A stretch of DNA of 60,798 bases. Source: Bacilli bacterium. GTDB lineage: Bacteria; Bacillota_I; Bacilli_A; RF39; UBA660. Below, piece by piece: positions 25,511 to 34,120 of the stretch (the first letter of the stretch is position 1; each line of letters begins with the position of its first letter). The DNA is taken from positions 1 to 60,798 of the forward strand of contig JAFXXB010000033.1 in NCBI GenBank assembly GCA_017542465.1, written 5' to 3'. The notes below the pieces were generated by a model. The model was not told the origin of the DNA. It ran no database searches and worked only from the letters and a program-made list of their open reading frames with translations. Both the position numbers and the translations under genes were made by a program.

Positions 25511-26677
25511 ATGAAAAACATAATTATTATAGGTTCACGTGGATATAAATATAACTATGGTGGATGGGAAACTTTTGTTACTGAATTAGTTAATAATACA
25601 AAGGATAAAAATGTTAAATATTATATTCCTTATTTAACTCATGATAAAAGTGAAGATAAGAAGATAACTAATACTAATAATTTAGAACAAGTTAATCTAT
25701 ATACAAAGAGTATGGGATTTCCAACTATGTTTGTTTTCACTATTAAATCTATTAAATACTATATAAAATATGTTAAAGAAAATAATATGAAGAATACTGT
25801 TATGTTAATACTTGGATCTAAAATAGGTCCTTTAATGCCTAAATATTATAATCAATTAAAAAGATTAGGTGTTAAGGTAGTAATGAATCCTGATGGTATT
25901 GAATGGAAGAGAGATAAATGGGCATGGTGGATTAAGAAGTGCTTTAAGATATCTGAAAGATTCCATGTTAAATATGCTGATCATGTAGTATGTGATTCAA
26001 AAGCAATTAAGAAATATATTGATGAAGAATATAAAATTAAAGATAAAACATCTTTTATTGCATATGGAACTTATCTTGATAAAAAAATAGATGAAAAAAG
26101 ATGTAAGGAATTTTTTAAAGAACATGATATTAAACCAAATAATTATTATATATATGTAGGTAGATTTATACCTGAAAATAATATTGAAACTATTATTAAA
26201 GAATATATGAAATCTAATACGGATAAGAAATTATATTTAATTACTAACTATGCTGAAAATAAATTCTATAAATATTTAAAAGAAGTAACTCATTATGAAG
26301 ATGATGATAGAATTGTTTTTTTAGGACCTATATATGATCAAGAATTATTATCATATATCAGAAGAAATGCATATGGATATATTCATGGACACTCAGCAGG
26401 TGGAACAAACCCAAGTTTACTTGAAGCTTTAGGAAGCACTAAGATAAATATATTATTTGATGTGGCTTACAATAAAGAAGTAGGTGGTTCATCTTGTTTA
26501 TATTTTTCTAAAGTAAGTAATTCATTATCTCATGAAATTAACTTAGCTGATAAACTAACTAAAAAAGAAATAGATAACTTAGGTAAAGAATGTATAGAAA
26601 GAATTAAAAAATACTATACATGGCCTTATATAGTTGATGAATACTTTAAAGTATTTGATAGATTGTTAGGTGAGTAA
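25511..26677 (+). CDS. DUF1972-type glycosyltransferase, probable rhamnosyltransferase
   Basis: A 388-residue GT-B glycosyltransferase. The N-terminal IIGSRGYKYNYGGWETFV is the signature of the DUF1972 group, which includes the rhamnosyltransferases of capsule and rhamnan synthesis (WchF/Cps2T-like). The second half has the GT4-like donor site: YIYVGRFIPENN and a late GGTNPSLLEALG in place of the usual EGFGLPxLEA. The rmlC-rmlD fusion next door supplies dTDP-rhamnose, which supports rhamnose as donor. It ends one base before the membrane protein gene. Acceptor unknown. Confidence 0.84.
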   Translation: MKNIIIIGSRGYKYNYGGWETFVTELVNNTKDKNVKYYIPYLTHDKSEDKKITNTNNLEQVNLYTKSMGFPTMFVFTIKSIKYYIKYVKENNMKNTVMLILGSKIGPLMPKYYNQLKRLGVKVVMNPDGIEWKRDKWAWWIKKCFKISERFHVKYADHVVCDSKAIKKYIDEEYKIKDKTSFIAYGTYLDKKIDEKRCKEFFKEHDIKPNNYYIYVGRFIPENNIETIIKEYMKSNTDKKLYLITNYAENKFYKYLKEVTHYEDDDRIVFLGPIYDQELLSYIRRNAYGYIHGHSAGGTNPSLLEALGSTKINILFDVAYNKEVGGSSCLYFSKVSNSLSHEINLADKLTKKEIDNLGKECIERIKKYYTWPYIVDEYFKVFDRLLGE

Positions 26678-26678
26678 T

Positions 26679-28481
26679 ATGGGTTATATAACATCATTTG
26701 TATTTCCTCTTATATATATAATATTATTTACTTATTCATTAACAGTAATATTTAAGAATAAGTTTGAATATAATATAGTATTAACATTTGTTATAAGTGC
26801 ATTAATGTTATATGTGTCTTTATTTGTATTTCATACAATATATGTAGGTTTAGTTATTAACATATTATTTTGTTTTATATTTCCAATATATTTAATAAAG
26901 AATAAATATACATTTAAAGATATTAAGAATAAATATTTAACTAATACTCTTATAGGTTTTATAGCAGTGTATATATTTATCTATTTATATGATTTAAATA
27001 GATTCTATACTAGATGGGATGAATTATCTCATTGGGGTAAGATGGTTAAAGAGATAATTAGATTAGATGATTTCTATTCAATATCTCAATCACATTTATT
27101 AGTGCATAAAGATTATCCACCTATATTTTCATTGATGGAAACATTCTTTACTTTAATAAGTGGGGGATTTAAAGAAACATATCTTATTAGATGTATTCAT
27201 TTATTTGAAGGTAGTATTGTTATATCTACTTTAAATTATTTTAAAGAAAAGAAAACTATAAATATAATTATTAAAACTTTATTATCATTAGCTATTATAT
27301 ATATAATTACTTTATTATTTGATTCAGAAGTATTTGTTAATAGTATATATATAGATTATCCTTTAGCTGCTATAGTAGCATATATGTTATTTATAGTATT
27401 TAGAAGTGATAAGATATCATATAACTTAATTATTAAATTAGGATTATTCTTAACATTTATATTATTAGCTAAACAAGTAAGTATAGCATTCTTCTTAATG
27501 ATTATATTTATGTTATTAATTAAAATGATATTAAATAGAAAAAAATTAGATATAAAGAAAATATTAATAACTATATTTGTGGTATTAATTGTACCTATTA
27601 CAATGCTTACTTCATGGAATAAATATAAAGATAATCTAAATACAGTAGCTCAATTCAAAACAAGTGATATTAAAATAACTGAAGTAAAAGAGATCATGAC
27701 AAATGCTGGTGAAAATAATTGGCAACATGAAGCTTCTACAAATTATTTAAATGCTTTATTTAATAAAAACATATCATCTAGTTATTTGAAGATTACGTTT
27801 ATAGGCACTGCTATAGTAATGTTATTACTTGTATTTATTGTTTATAACAATACTAAAGATAATATTAAAAAAAGTAATATATATATATTATTATCAACAA
27901 TTATAATTGGATATATTGGTTATACTTTATTGATGTATTTAATGTATGTATTTAATTTTGGGCCTATTGAAGGACCTGCTATTGCATCATTTGATAGATA
28001 TATGTCTACATATGTCCTTATATGTTTATATGTATTATTATTTATATTATTCTATTATAAGAATATTAAACATAGATATTTACTTATATTATTAGCTGCA
28101 ATAATGATAACTATTAGACCACATCAATACTTAAGATTAAGACCAGATTTAATTATATTACCTAATCATCATTATGATGAATCAATATATGCGGCAAATA
28201 AGATTGATAGATATGTAAATCAAGATGATAAAGTATTTATAATTGATCAAGTAGAAAAGAATGGTTCTGTATTCTATATTAATTATTTCAGTACTAAAGC
28301 AACAACTAATTTAACTAATTATGAAATGATTAATATAGATGATAATATTGAAGTATTACAAGAGTATGATTATTTATATACATATTCATTAAATACAAGT
28401 GAATTAGAATTACATCAATTATATAAAATTTATATTGAAAAGAATAAAGTGAAGTTAATAAAAGTGGATTATTATGAGTAG
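26679..28481 (+). CDS. Polytopic membrane protein, probable GT-C glycosyltransferase
   Basis: A 600-residue protein with about 11-12 membrane helices and an extracytoplasmic C-terminal part from about residue 490. An Asp-Glu pair in the first large loop (TRWDELSHWGKM, near residue 112), followed by KDYPPIFSLMETF, fits the GT-C fold, where such an Asp is catalytic and the donor is a polyprenyl-phosphate sugar. The next gene makes such donors. The ATG at 26679 is chosen over a GTG at 26670 because the latter is part of the SD (AGGTGAG). Exact family and substrate are not recognised. Confidence 0.68.
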   Translation: MGYITSFVFPLIYIILFTYSLTVIFKNKFEYNIVLTFVISALMLYVSLFVFHTIYVGLVINILFCFIFPIYLIKNKYTFKDIKNKYLTNTLIGFIAVYIFIYLYDLNRFYTRWDELSHWGKMVKEIIRLDDFYSISQSHLLVHKDYPPIFSLMETFFTLISGGFKETYLIRCIHLFEGSIVISTLNYFKEKKTINIIIKTLLSLAIIYIITLLFDSEVFVNSIYIDYPLAAIVAYMLFIVFRSDKISYNLIIKLGLFLTFILLAKQVSIAFFLMIIFMLLIKMILNRKKLDIKKILITIFVVLIVPITMLTSWNKYKDNLNTVAQFKTSDIKITEVKEIMTNAGENNWQHEASTNYLNALFNKNISSSYLKITFIGTAIVMLLLVFIVYNNTKDNIKKSNIYILLSTIIIGYIGYTLLMYLMYVFNFGPIEGPAIASFDRYMSTYVLICLYVLLFILFYYKNIKHRYLLILLAAIMITIRPHQYLRLRPDLIILPNHHYDESIYAANKIDRYVNQDDKVFIIDQVEKNGSVFYINYFSTKATTNLTNYEMINIDDNIEVLQEYDYLYTYSLNTSELELHQLYKIYIEKNKVKLIKVDYYE

Positions 28482-28495
28482 GAAGGATGATTAAG

Positions 28496-29425
28496 ATGTT
28501 ATTTAATAAAAAGAAAATAGCAGTATTAATACCATGTTATAATGAAGCACCAACAATTGAAAAAGTTGTAAAAGATTACAAAAAAGCATTACCAGGCGCT
28601 GATATATATGTATATGATAATAATTCAACAGATGGAACTGATAAGATAGCTAAGAAAGCTGGAGCAATTGTTAGATATGAATATAAACAAGGTAAAGGTA
28701 ATGTAGTAAGATCAATGTTTAGAGATATCGATGCTGATTGTTACCTTATGATTGATGGAGATGACACATATCCTGCTGAAAATGCAAAAGAGATGTGTGA
28801 TTATATTTTAGATGGTAAAGCAGATATGGTAATAGGTGATAGATTATCATCTACATATTTTAAAGAGAATAAAAGACCATTTCATAATTTAGGAAATGTT
28901 ATGGTAAGATTCTTTATCAATACATTATTTAAAGCAAAAGTAAAAGATATCATGACAGGTTATAGAGCATTCTCGTATAATTTTGTTAAAGGTTTTCCTG
29001 TATTATCTAAAGGATTTGAAATAGAAACAGAAATGACTATTCATGCATTAGATAAGAATTTTGGACTTGTTGAGATACCTGTAGAGTATCGTGATAGACC
29101 AGCAGGATCAGTGAGTAAGTTAAATACATTTAAAGATGGTTTTAAAGTATTAATGATGATAAAGACGTTGTTTAAAGAATATAAACCAAGAACATTCTTT
29201 AATATCTTATCATTTATATCATTTATTATAGGTTTAGTATTAAATATATTTCCAATTATAGAATATTTTAAATTTAGCTATGTATATAAAGTACCATCAT
29301 TGATAGTAGGTGGATTCTTTATAATAGTATCTCTTTTATTAATGATAACAGGAATAATACTTGAAGTAATAGCAAAGAAACATAAACAACTATACGAATT
29401 ATATTTAAATACCTTAAAGAAATAA
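28496..29425 (+). CDS. DPM-type family 2 glycosyltransferase with C-terminal membrane anchor
   Basis: A 309-residue polyprenyl-phosphate sugar synthase of family GT2. The catalytic domain shows VLIPCYNEAPTIEKVV, YVYDNNSTDGT and the DxD motif in MIDGDDTYPAE. Two hydrophobic helices near residues 235-255 and 270-295 anchor it. The family makes lipid-linked mannose or glucose, which GT-C enzymes such as the upstream neighbour then use. The ATG at 28496 is preferred because GGAAGG lies 9 bases upstream; the ATG at 28487 has no spacing from it. It is the last gene of the glycosyltransferase operon. Confidence 0.85.
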   Translation: MLFNKKKIAVLIPCYNEAPTIEKVVKDYKKALPGADIYVYDNNSTDGTDKIAKKAGAIVRYEYKQGKGNVVRSMFRDIDADCYLMIDGDDTYPAENAKEMCDYILDGKADMVIGDRLSSTYFKENKRPFHNLGNVMVRFFINTLFKAKVKDIMTGYRAFSYNFVKGFPVLSKGFEIETEMTIHALDKNFGLVEIPVEYRDRPAGSVSKLNTFKDGFKVLMMIKTLFKEYKPRTFFNILSFISFIIGLVLNIFPIIEYFKFSYVYKVPSLIVGGFFIIVSLLLMITGIILEVIAKKHKQLYELYLNTLKK

Positions 29426-29454
29426 TTGACAATTAATGTTTAATTATATATAAT
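29426..29454 (+). promoter_or_regulatory. Consensus promoter for rpsO
   Basis: TTGACA, 17 bases, TATAAT: a perfect sigmaA consensus that starts right after the preceding stop codon. The predicted start is near 29461. Confidence 0.9.
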
Positions 29455-29460
29455 CAATAC

Positions 29461-29544
29461 GTAATGAAGTTATTACTTGGATTGGACTTACTCCAAATTC
29501 ATTCTAAGTTTTGACGGATAAATAAAGAAAAGGAGGAAAATAAG
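29461..29544 (+). promoter_or_regulatory. rpsO 5' leader with two small hairpins
   Basis: The roughly 84-nt untranslated region holds GTAAT/ATTAC (29461-29476) and TTGGA/TCCAA (29482-29496). A second upstream TTGGA copy at 29477 can compete for the same partner. Ribosomal protein S15 represses its own mRNA in many bacteria, so this is a candidate S15 site. The SD AAAGGAGG is strong. Confidence 0.45.
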
Positions 29545-29814
29545 ATGGCTGTAACTAAGGAAAGAAAAGCAGAATTAGTTAAAGAATTTGGTAAGGAAGC
29601 TAAGAATACTGGAGCTCCAGAAGTTCAAATTGCAATTCTTACTGAAGAAATCAATGAATTAACTGAACATTTAAAAACTCATATTCATGATTTCCATTCT
29701 AAAAGAGGATTACTTATGAAAGTTGGTAAGAGAAGATCTTTACTTGACTATTTAAAGAAGAATGACATTAAGTCATATAGAGAAGTAATCGAAAAATTAG
29801 GTATAAGAAAGTAG
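29545..29814 (+). CDS. rpsO: 30S ribosomal protein S15
   Basis: An 89-residue primary 16S rRNA-binding protein of the central domain. [20 protein letters not shown], then [19 protein letters not shown] and [12 protein letters not shown], are the conserved helices that bind the three-way junction. It has its own consensus promoter and its own terminator. pnp follows, the same rpsO-pnp order as in Bacillus and E. coli, but here with a terminator in between. Confidence 0.98.
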   Translation: MAVTKERKAELVKEFGKEAKNTGAPEVQIAILTEEINELTEHLKTHIHDFHSKRGLLMKVGKRRSLLDYLKKNDIKSYREVIEKLGIRK

Positions 29815-29837
29815 GCACTTGTTTTAAGTGTCTTTTT
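29814..29837 (+). terminator. Intrinsic terminator between rpsO and pnp
   Basis: GGCACTT / AAGTGTC with one G-U pair, loop GTTTT, and a T5 run. No clear promoter is seen in the 50 bases before pnp, so pnp may depend on read-through. Confidence 0.75.
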
Positions 29838-29886
29838 ATTTATGTAGTAGGCACAAAAAATCATAAATAAAGAAGGAGAAAAGTAA

Positions 29887-32070
29887 ATGGAAAAGAAAGT
29901 ATTTAAGACAATGTTCCATGGTAAAGAATTAATAGTTGAACATGGACAAGTAGCTAAGCAAGCACATGGTGCTGTATTAGTTAGATATGGAGATACAGTT
30001 ATTTTATCTACAGTTGTTGTATCTAACACTGCAAATATTTTATCTGATTTCTTCCCATTAATGGTTTTATACCAAGAAAAATTATATTCAGTAGGTAAGA
30101 TACCTGGTGGATTTATTAAAAGAGAAGGTAGACCAACAGATGCTGCAACACTTGCTGCACGTATGATTGATAGACCTATGAGACCAATGTTTCCAGAAGA
30201 CTTCAGAAATGAAGTACAAGTAGTTAATACTGTATTATCGGTTGATACTGATAATTCACCTGAATTAACTGCTATGTTTGGATCATCATTATGTACATGT
30301 ATTTCTAAGATACCATTTGATGGACCAATCGCTGGTGTTAAAGTAGGACGTGTAAATGGTGAATTTATCATTAACCCAACACCTGCACAACTAGAAGAAT
30401 CTGATATTGACTTAACTGTTGCTGGTACTAAGAAAGCTATTAACATGGTTGAAGCTGGATCTAAAGAAGTATCTGAAGAAGATATGTTAGATGCATTAAT
30501 GTTCGGTCATGAAGCAGTTAAAGAATTGTGTGAATTCCAAGAATCAATTATCAAGGAAATTGGTGTTCCTAAGATGGAATATGAACACTTAGTTATTGAA
30601 GATGAATTAGTTGAAGATATTAAGAAGCTAGCTGAAGATAAATTAGATAAAGCTATGCGTATTAAAGAAAAACTTGAAAAGTATGCTGCTATTGATGCTG
30701 TAAAAGAAGAAGTAGTAACTAAGTATGAAGAAGAAAATAAAGATAAATTAGACTCTGAAGAATTAACAGTATTAATTACTAAAGTTAAATTAGCTTTAGA
30801 AAATATCGAATATGATTTATTTAGATCAATTACAGTTAATGAACATATAAGAGCTGATGGTAGAAAGATGGATGAAATTAGACCATTATCTACTGATATC
30901 GATTTATTGCCTAGAACTCATGGTTCAGCATTATTTACTAGAGGTGAAACTCAAGCATTAGCTGTAACTACATTAGGTGCATTAAATGAATATCAAGCAT
31001 TAGATGGATTATCATTAGAAGCTGAAAAACATTTCATGTTACATTATAACTTCCCAGCATTCTCTGTTGGTGAAACTGGTAGATATGGTTCTCCTGGTAG
31101 AAGAGAAATTGGACATGGTGCTTTAGGTGAAAGATGCTTAAAACAAGTAATGCCATCTGAAGAAGAATTCCCATATACAGTTAGAGTTGTATCTGAAATA
31201 CTTGAATCTAATGGTTCATCATCACAAGCAACTATTTGTGCTGGTTGTATGTCATTAATGGCTGCAGGTGTTCCAATTAAAGCTCCAGTAGCAGGTATAG
31301 CTATGGGATTAATTACATCTAAAGATGAAAAAGAATATGAAATATTAACAGATATCCAAGGTATGGAAGATCATTTAGGTGACATGGACTTTAAAGTTGG
31401 TGGAACTAGAGAAGGTATTTGTTCATTACAAATGGATATTAAGATTAAAGGTATAACTAAAGAAATCTTAGGTAAAGCATTAGCTCAAGCTAAGAAAGCA
31501 AGAATGGAAATTCTTGATGTAATTGAAGCTCAAATACCTGAACCAAGAAAAGAAGTATCTAAGTATGCTCCTAAACTTGAAACATTCATGATTAATCCAG
31601 ATAAGATTAAAGATGTTATTGGTAAAGGTGGAGAAACTATTACAAATATCATTTTAACTTCATCAAATGTTGATACAGTACAAGATATTAATGCTGTTAA
31701 GATTGATGTAGAAGAAAATGGACAAGTTATTATTTATCATACAGATAGAGAAGTTATAAATAAAGCTGCTGAAATGATAAAGAATATTGTAAGAGAAGTT
31801 GAAACTGGTAAAAAGTATGAAGGTAAAGTTGTTCAAGTAGAAGACTTTGGATGCTTCGTAGAATTATGGCCAGGATGCCAAGGATTAGTACATGTTTCTC
31901 AATTAGCTCACGAAAGAGTTGATAAACCATCTGATGTGGTATCAGTTGGAGATACAATTGTTGTTGAATCATTAGGATATGACAATAAGGGTAGATTAAA
32001 CTTATCAAGAAAAGTATGTATGCCAAAACCAGAAAAGAAAGATAAAAAAGAAGAAAAGAGTGAAGAATAA
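29887..32070 (+). CDS. pnp: Polynucleotide phosphorylase
   Basis: A 3'-5' exoribonuclease using phosphate, and part of RNA degradation complexes. The 727 residues contain two RNase PH-like domains. The second is catalytic, with FSVGETGRYGSPGRREIGHG and the acidic motif LTDIQGMEDHLGDMDFKVGG. A KH domain follows (IKDVIGKGGETI, near residue 575) and then an S1 domain (GKVVQVEDFGCFVEL, near 640). Normal length for the family. The C-terminus ends in a Lys/Glu tail. The SD is GAAGGAG. Confidence 0.98.
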   Translation: MEKKVFKTMFHGKELIVEHGQVAKQAHGAVLVRYGDTVILSTVVVSNTANILSDFFPLMVLYQEKLYSVGKIPGGFIKREGRPTDAATLAARMIDRPMRPMFPEDFRNEVQVVNTVLSVDTDNSPELTAMFGSSLCTCISKIPFDGPIAGVKVGRVNGEFIINPTPAQLEESDIDLTVAGTKKAINMVEAGSKEVSEEDMLDALMFGHEAVKELCEFQESIIKEIGVPKMEYEHLVIEDELVEDIKKLAEDKLDKAMRIKEKLEKYAAIDAVKEEVVTKYEEENKDKLDSEELTVLITKVKLALENIEYDLFRSITVNEHIRADGRKMDEIRPLSTDIDLLPRTHGSALFTRGETQALAVTTLGALNEYQALDGLSLEAEKHFMLHYNFPAFSVGETGRYGSPGRREIGHGALGERCLKQVMPSEEEFPYTVRVVSEILESNGSSSQATICAGCMSLMAAGVPIKAPVAGIAMGLITSKDEKEYEILTDIQGMEDHLGDMDFKVGGTREGICSLQMDIKIKGITKEILGKALAQAKKARMEILDVIEAQIPEPRKEVSKYAPKLETFMINPDKIKDVIGKGGETITNIILTSSNVDTVQDINAVKIDVEENGQVIIYHTDREVINKAAEMIKNIVREVETGKKYEGKVVQVEDFGCFVELWPGCQGLVHVSQLAHERVDKPSDVVSVGDTIVVESLGYDNKGRLNLSRKVCMPKPEKKDKKEEKSEE

Positions 32071-32081
32071 TCACTCTTTTT
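32057..32081 (+). terminator. Intrinsic terminator after pnp
   Basis: AGAGTGA / TCACTCT stem over the stop codon, loop AGAATAA, then T5. Confidence 0.85.
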
Positions 32082-32184
32082 ATTTACATAATAAATGTTA
32101 ATTACATGTTAAATACGTGAAACATTATACACTAATTATTTTTTATATGTTAATATTAATTTAGAAAATAAGGAGGAAAAGATT

Positions 32185-33267
32185 ATGAAAAGATTATTAT
32201 GCGCAATAGCAATGTTAGTTGCATTTATCCCTTTTGTAGGTGTAAAAGCTTTAAATGAAACAACTAACTATTATAGTTATAAGAAAGGACAAATTGTTAA
32301 CTTCTATCCAAATGCTACAGAAGAAGCTGCTAGAAATAAAAAAGCTTTAGAAACAATGATTGTTGAAGATAAAGATACATCTAGTAGATTTATTAAAGCA
32401 TGGATAATGGGTGGTGGAGTTTATTCTGGATCATCTGCAGATCAAACAGCTGCATTTATAAACCAATATAAGACAGCTTATATAGATTTATTATCTAAAG
32501 CAAAAGCAGCTGACGGATTAGGAGTATTCCCTACAACAGGTGCTGAAACTGATGAAAAAGATAATTATATGATTAATTTCAATGATACTAGTAAAGGTAT
32601 GGATTTAATCACTTTAGATGATTTAAAAACTATGTTTGGTGATGCACTTTCTCCAGTGTTAACTGCTACAACAGGAACTACAGATCCTAGTGCAGCATTA
32701 GTAGATAATACTGATAATTATACATTATCAGATGTTGAAATAGTTAATAGAGTTGGTGAAAAGACTTCATTATATGATGAATTAGAATTAGTTGTTGCAG
32801 TTGCTAAAAAGATTGATGAAGCAGGAGCAAAAAGAGGATTCTATGTATTAGAAAGAAATGCAAGTGGTGGAATCAAACAAATGTGGATTGCAGAATTTAC
32901 ATGGAATGGTAACGATATCAGCGGCATTCAATTACGTAAAGCAGTAACTGCAGATGCAAATACTACATATTTATTCATGCCTACAGTATATGTTAATAAG
33001 ACTGCAGATTGTCATGAAGAAACACCTGAAAATCATTGTTATAAGTGTGTAAACGAAAATGGTAAATTCATATTTAAATGGACTACTGCTGGTGATAAAG
33101 AAGTAGAAAAATGTGAAGTTCAAAATGATATTACTTCTAAGAAAGATTGTTCAGAATTAGTTAAGACTGGTGTAGAATCTCATATCTTAGAATTTGCTAT
33201 TGTAGCTGCATTATGTGTTATCGCATTAATCGTAGTTAAACGTAAAGACTTATTTAAGACAATATAA
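32185..33267 (+). CDS. Secreted, C-terminally membrane-anchored surface protein
   Basis: A 360-residue protein with a signal peptide (positive MKRLL, hydrophobic to about residue 19, cleavage plausible after VKA) and a C-terminal membrane helix at about residues 333-350 followed by KRKDLFKTI. There is no LPXTG, so the helix and basic tail are the likely anchor. Four or five cysteines cluster near residues 275-325, including CHEE, CYKC, CEV and CSEL, and probably form disulfides. The body is not recognised. A strong SD (AAGGAGG) and codon use suggest good expression. The 114-base gap upstream shows no convincing promoter. Confidence 0.7.
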   Translation: MKRLLCAIAMLVAFIPFVGVKALNETTNYYSYKKGQIVNFYPNATEEAARNKKALETMIVEDKDTSSRFIKAWIMGGGVYSGSSADQTAAFINQYKTAYIDLLSKAKAADGLGVFPTTGAETDEKDNYMINFNDTSKGMDLITLDDLKTMFGDALSPVLTATTGTTDPSAALVDNTDNYTLSDVEIVNRVGEKTSLYDELELVVAVAKKIDEAGAKRGFYVLERNASGGIKQMWIAEFTWNGNDISGIQLRKAVTADANTTYLFMPTVYVNKTADCHEETPENHCYKCVNENGKFIFKWTTAGDKEVEKCEVQNDITSKKDCSELVKTGVESHILEFAIVAALCVIALIVVKRKDLFKTI

Positions 33268-33277
33268 TATAAAAACT

Positions 33278-33301
33278 AGAGAGGTATAACCTCTCTTTTT
33301 A
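33278..33301 (+). terminator. Intrinsic terminator after the surface protein gene
   Basis: AGAGAGGT / ACCTCTCT, an 8-bp stem with loop ATA, then a T5 run. Confidence 0.9.
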
Positions 33302-33315
33302 TTTGTCTTATTATT

Positions 33316-33324
33316 TGATATAAT
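33316..33324 (+). promoter_or_regulatory. Extended -10 promoter for the glucosaminidase-like gene
   Basis: TGATATAAT, 25 bases before the start codon; no -35 seen. Confidence 0.55.
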
Positions 33325-33349
33325 TATCTTATGATAGGGGATTTTAAAT

Positions 33350-34072
33350 ATGGGAAAGTATAAGAAAGAGATTATCATATTAAGTATATGCTTTATAATG
33401 TGTATAGTATCTATTATAGTTATTAAGAATAAATTCTTTGGTGGTATGAGTGTATATCAACAAGCAGCTAATATAGCTAATGGATTAAAAAATGATAATG
33501 GTAAATATAAAGAAGCTGTGACAGTACCTATTGAAACAACTACAATTGTTATTCCTAAAGCAGATGATTATACACCTGGTGATGAAGAAGTAGGGGATGA
33601 AGTTGATACAACATATCCGTATGAGATTGCTCCTCAATTTGAGGATGATGGATCAATTATATATGATGGAATGACTTTAACTGAATTAACCAACAAATTA
33701 AATAAGAGTTTAAATGGATATATGACTAATACTGGATATTTCTTTGCTGAGTATACAAAGAAGACTGGATTGAATCCTTATTTAGCTGTATCTATAGTAT
33801 TACTTGAGACAGGATGCAAGTGGAGTTGTTCAAAACTAACAAAAGAATGTAATAATATAGGTGGATTAAAAGGATCACCTTCTTGTAATGGTAAATCATA
33901 TAAGAAATATAATACGTTAGGTGAAGGAATAGATGGATTCTTAGATATAATATATAAGAATTATTATTTAAAAGGTATGAAGACACCTGAAGAGATGAAC
34001 CCTGTATATGCTGCTTCTACTACTTGGGCAGAAAAAGTAAGAAGTTATATGAATGAAATAAAGAATAAGTAA
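33350..34072 (+). CDS. Membrane-anchored glucosaminidase-like peptidoglycan hydrolase
   Basis: A 240-residue protein. One membrane helix near residues 8-26 is followed by an acidic, Thr/Pro-rich linker to about residue 105, then a lysozyme-like domain. Within it, FFAEYTKKTGLNPYLAVSIVLLETGC places the probable catalytic Glu. NNIGGLKGSP and the TLGEGIDGFLDII segment match the bacterial glucosaminidase (Flg_hydrolase-related) fold. It likely cleaves wall glycan from the outer membrane face. Two cysteines (around GCKWSC) may form a disulfide. The exact bond cleaved is not readable. Confidence 0.75.
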   Translation: MGKYKKEIIILSICFIMCIVSIIVIKNKFFGGMSVYQQAANIANGLKNDNGKYKEAVTVPIETTTIVIPKADDYTPGDEEVGDEVDTTYPYEIAPQFEDDGSIIYDGMTLTELTNKLNKSLNGYMTNTGYFFAEYTKKTGLNPYLAVSIVLLETGCKWSCSKLTKECNNIGGLKGSPSCNGKSYKKYNTLGEGIDGFLDIIYKNYYLKGMKTPEEMNPVYAASTTWAEKVRSYMNEIKNK

Positions 34073-34086
34073 TTATTCTTTTTTTA
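34061..34086 (+). terminator. Intrinsic terminator after the glucosaminidase gene
   Basis: AAGAATAA / TTATTCTT stem over the stop codon, loop GTAA, then a T run. It faces the minus-strand terminator just downstream. Confidence 0.85.
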
Positions 34087-34092
34087 TACAAT

Positions 34093-34120
34093 AAAAAAGA
34101 TATACATTAAAGTATATCTT
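34093..34120 (-). terminator. Intrinsic terminator of the minus-strand glycosyltransferase gene
   Basis: On the minus strand, AAGATATAC / GTATATCTT with a 6-base loop, then a U6 run. The right arm overlaps the gene's last codons. Confidence 0.8.

Noticed and set aside
29748-30446. A 232-codon minus-strand frame opposite pnp
   Set aside because: It has no SD or promoter and lies wholly against well-conserved pnp codons; it is a shadow frame.
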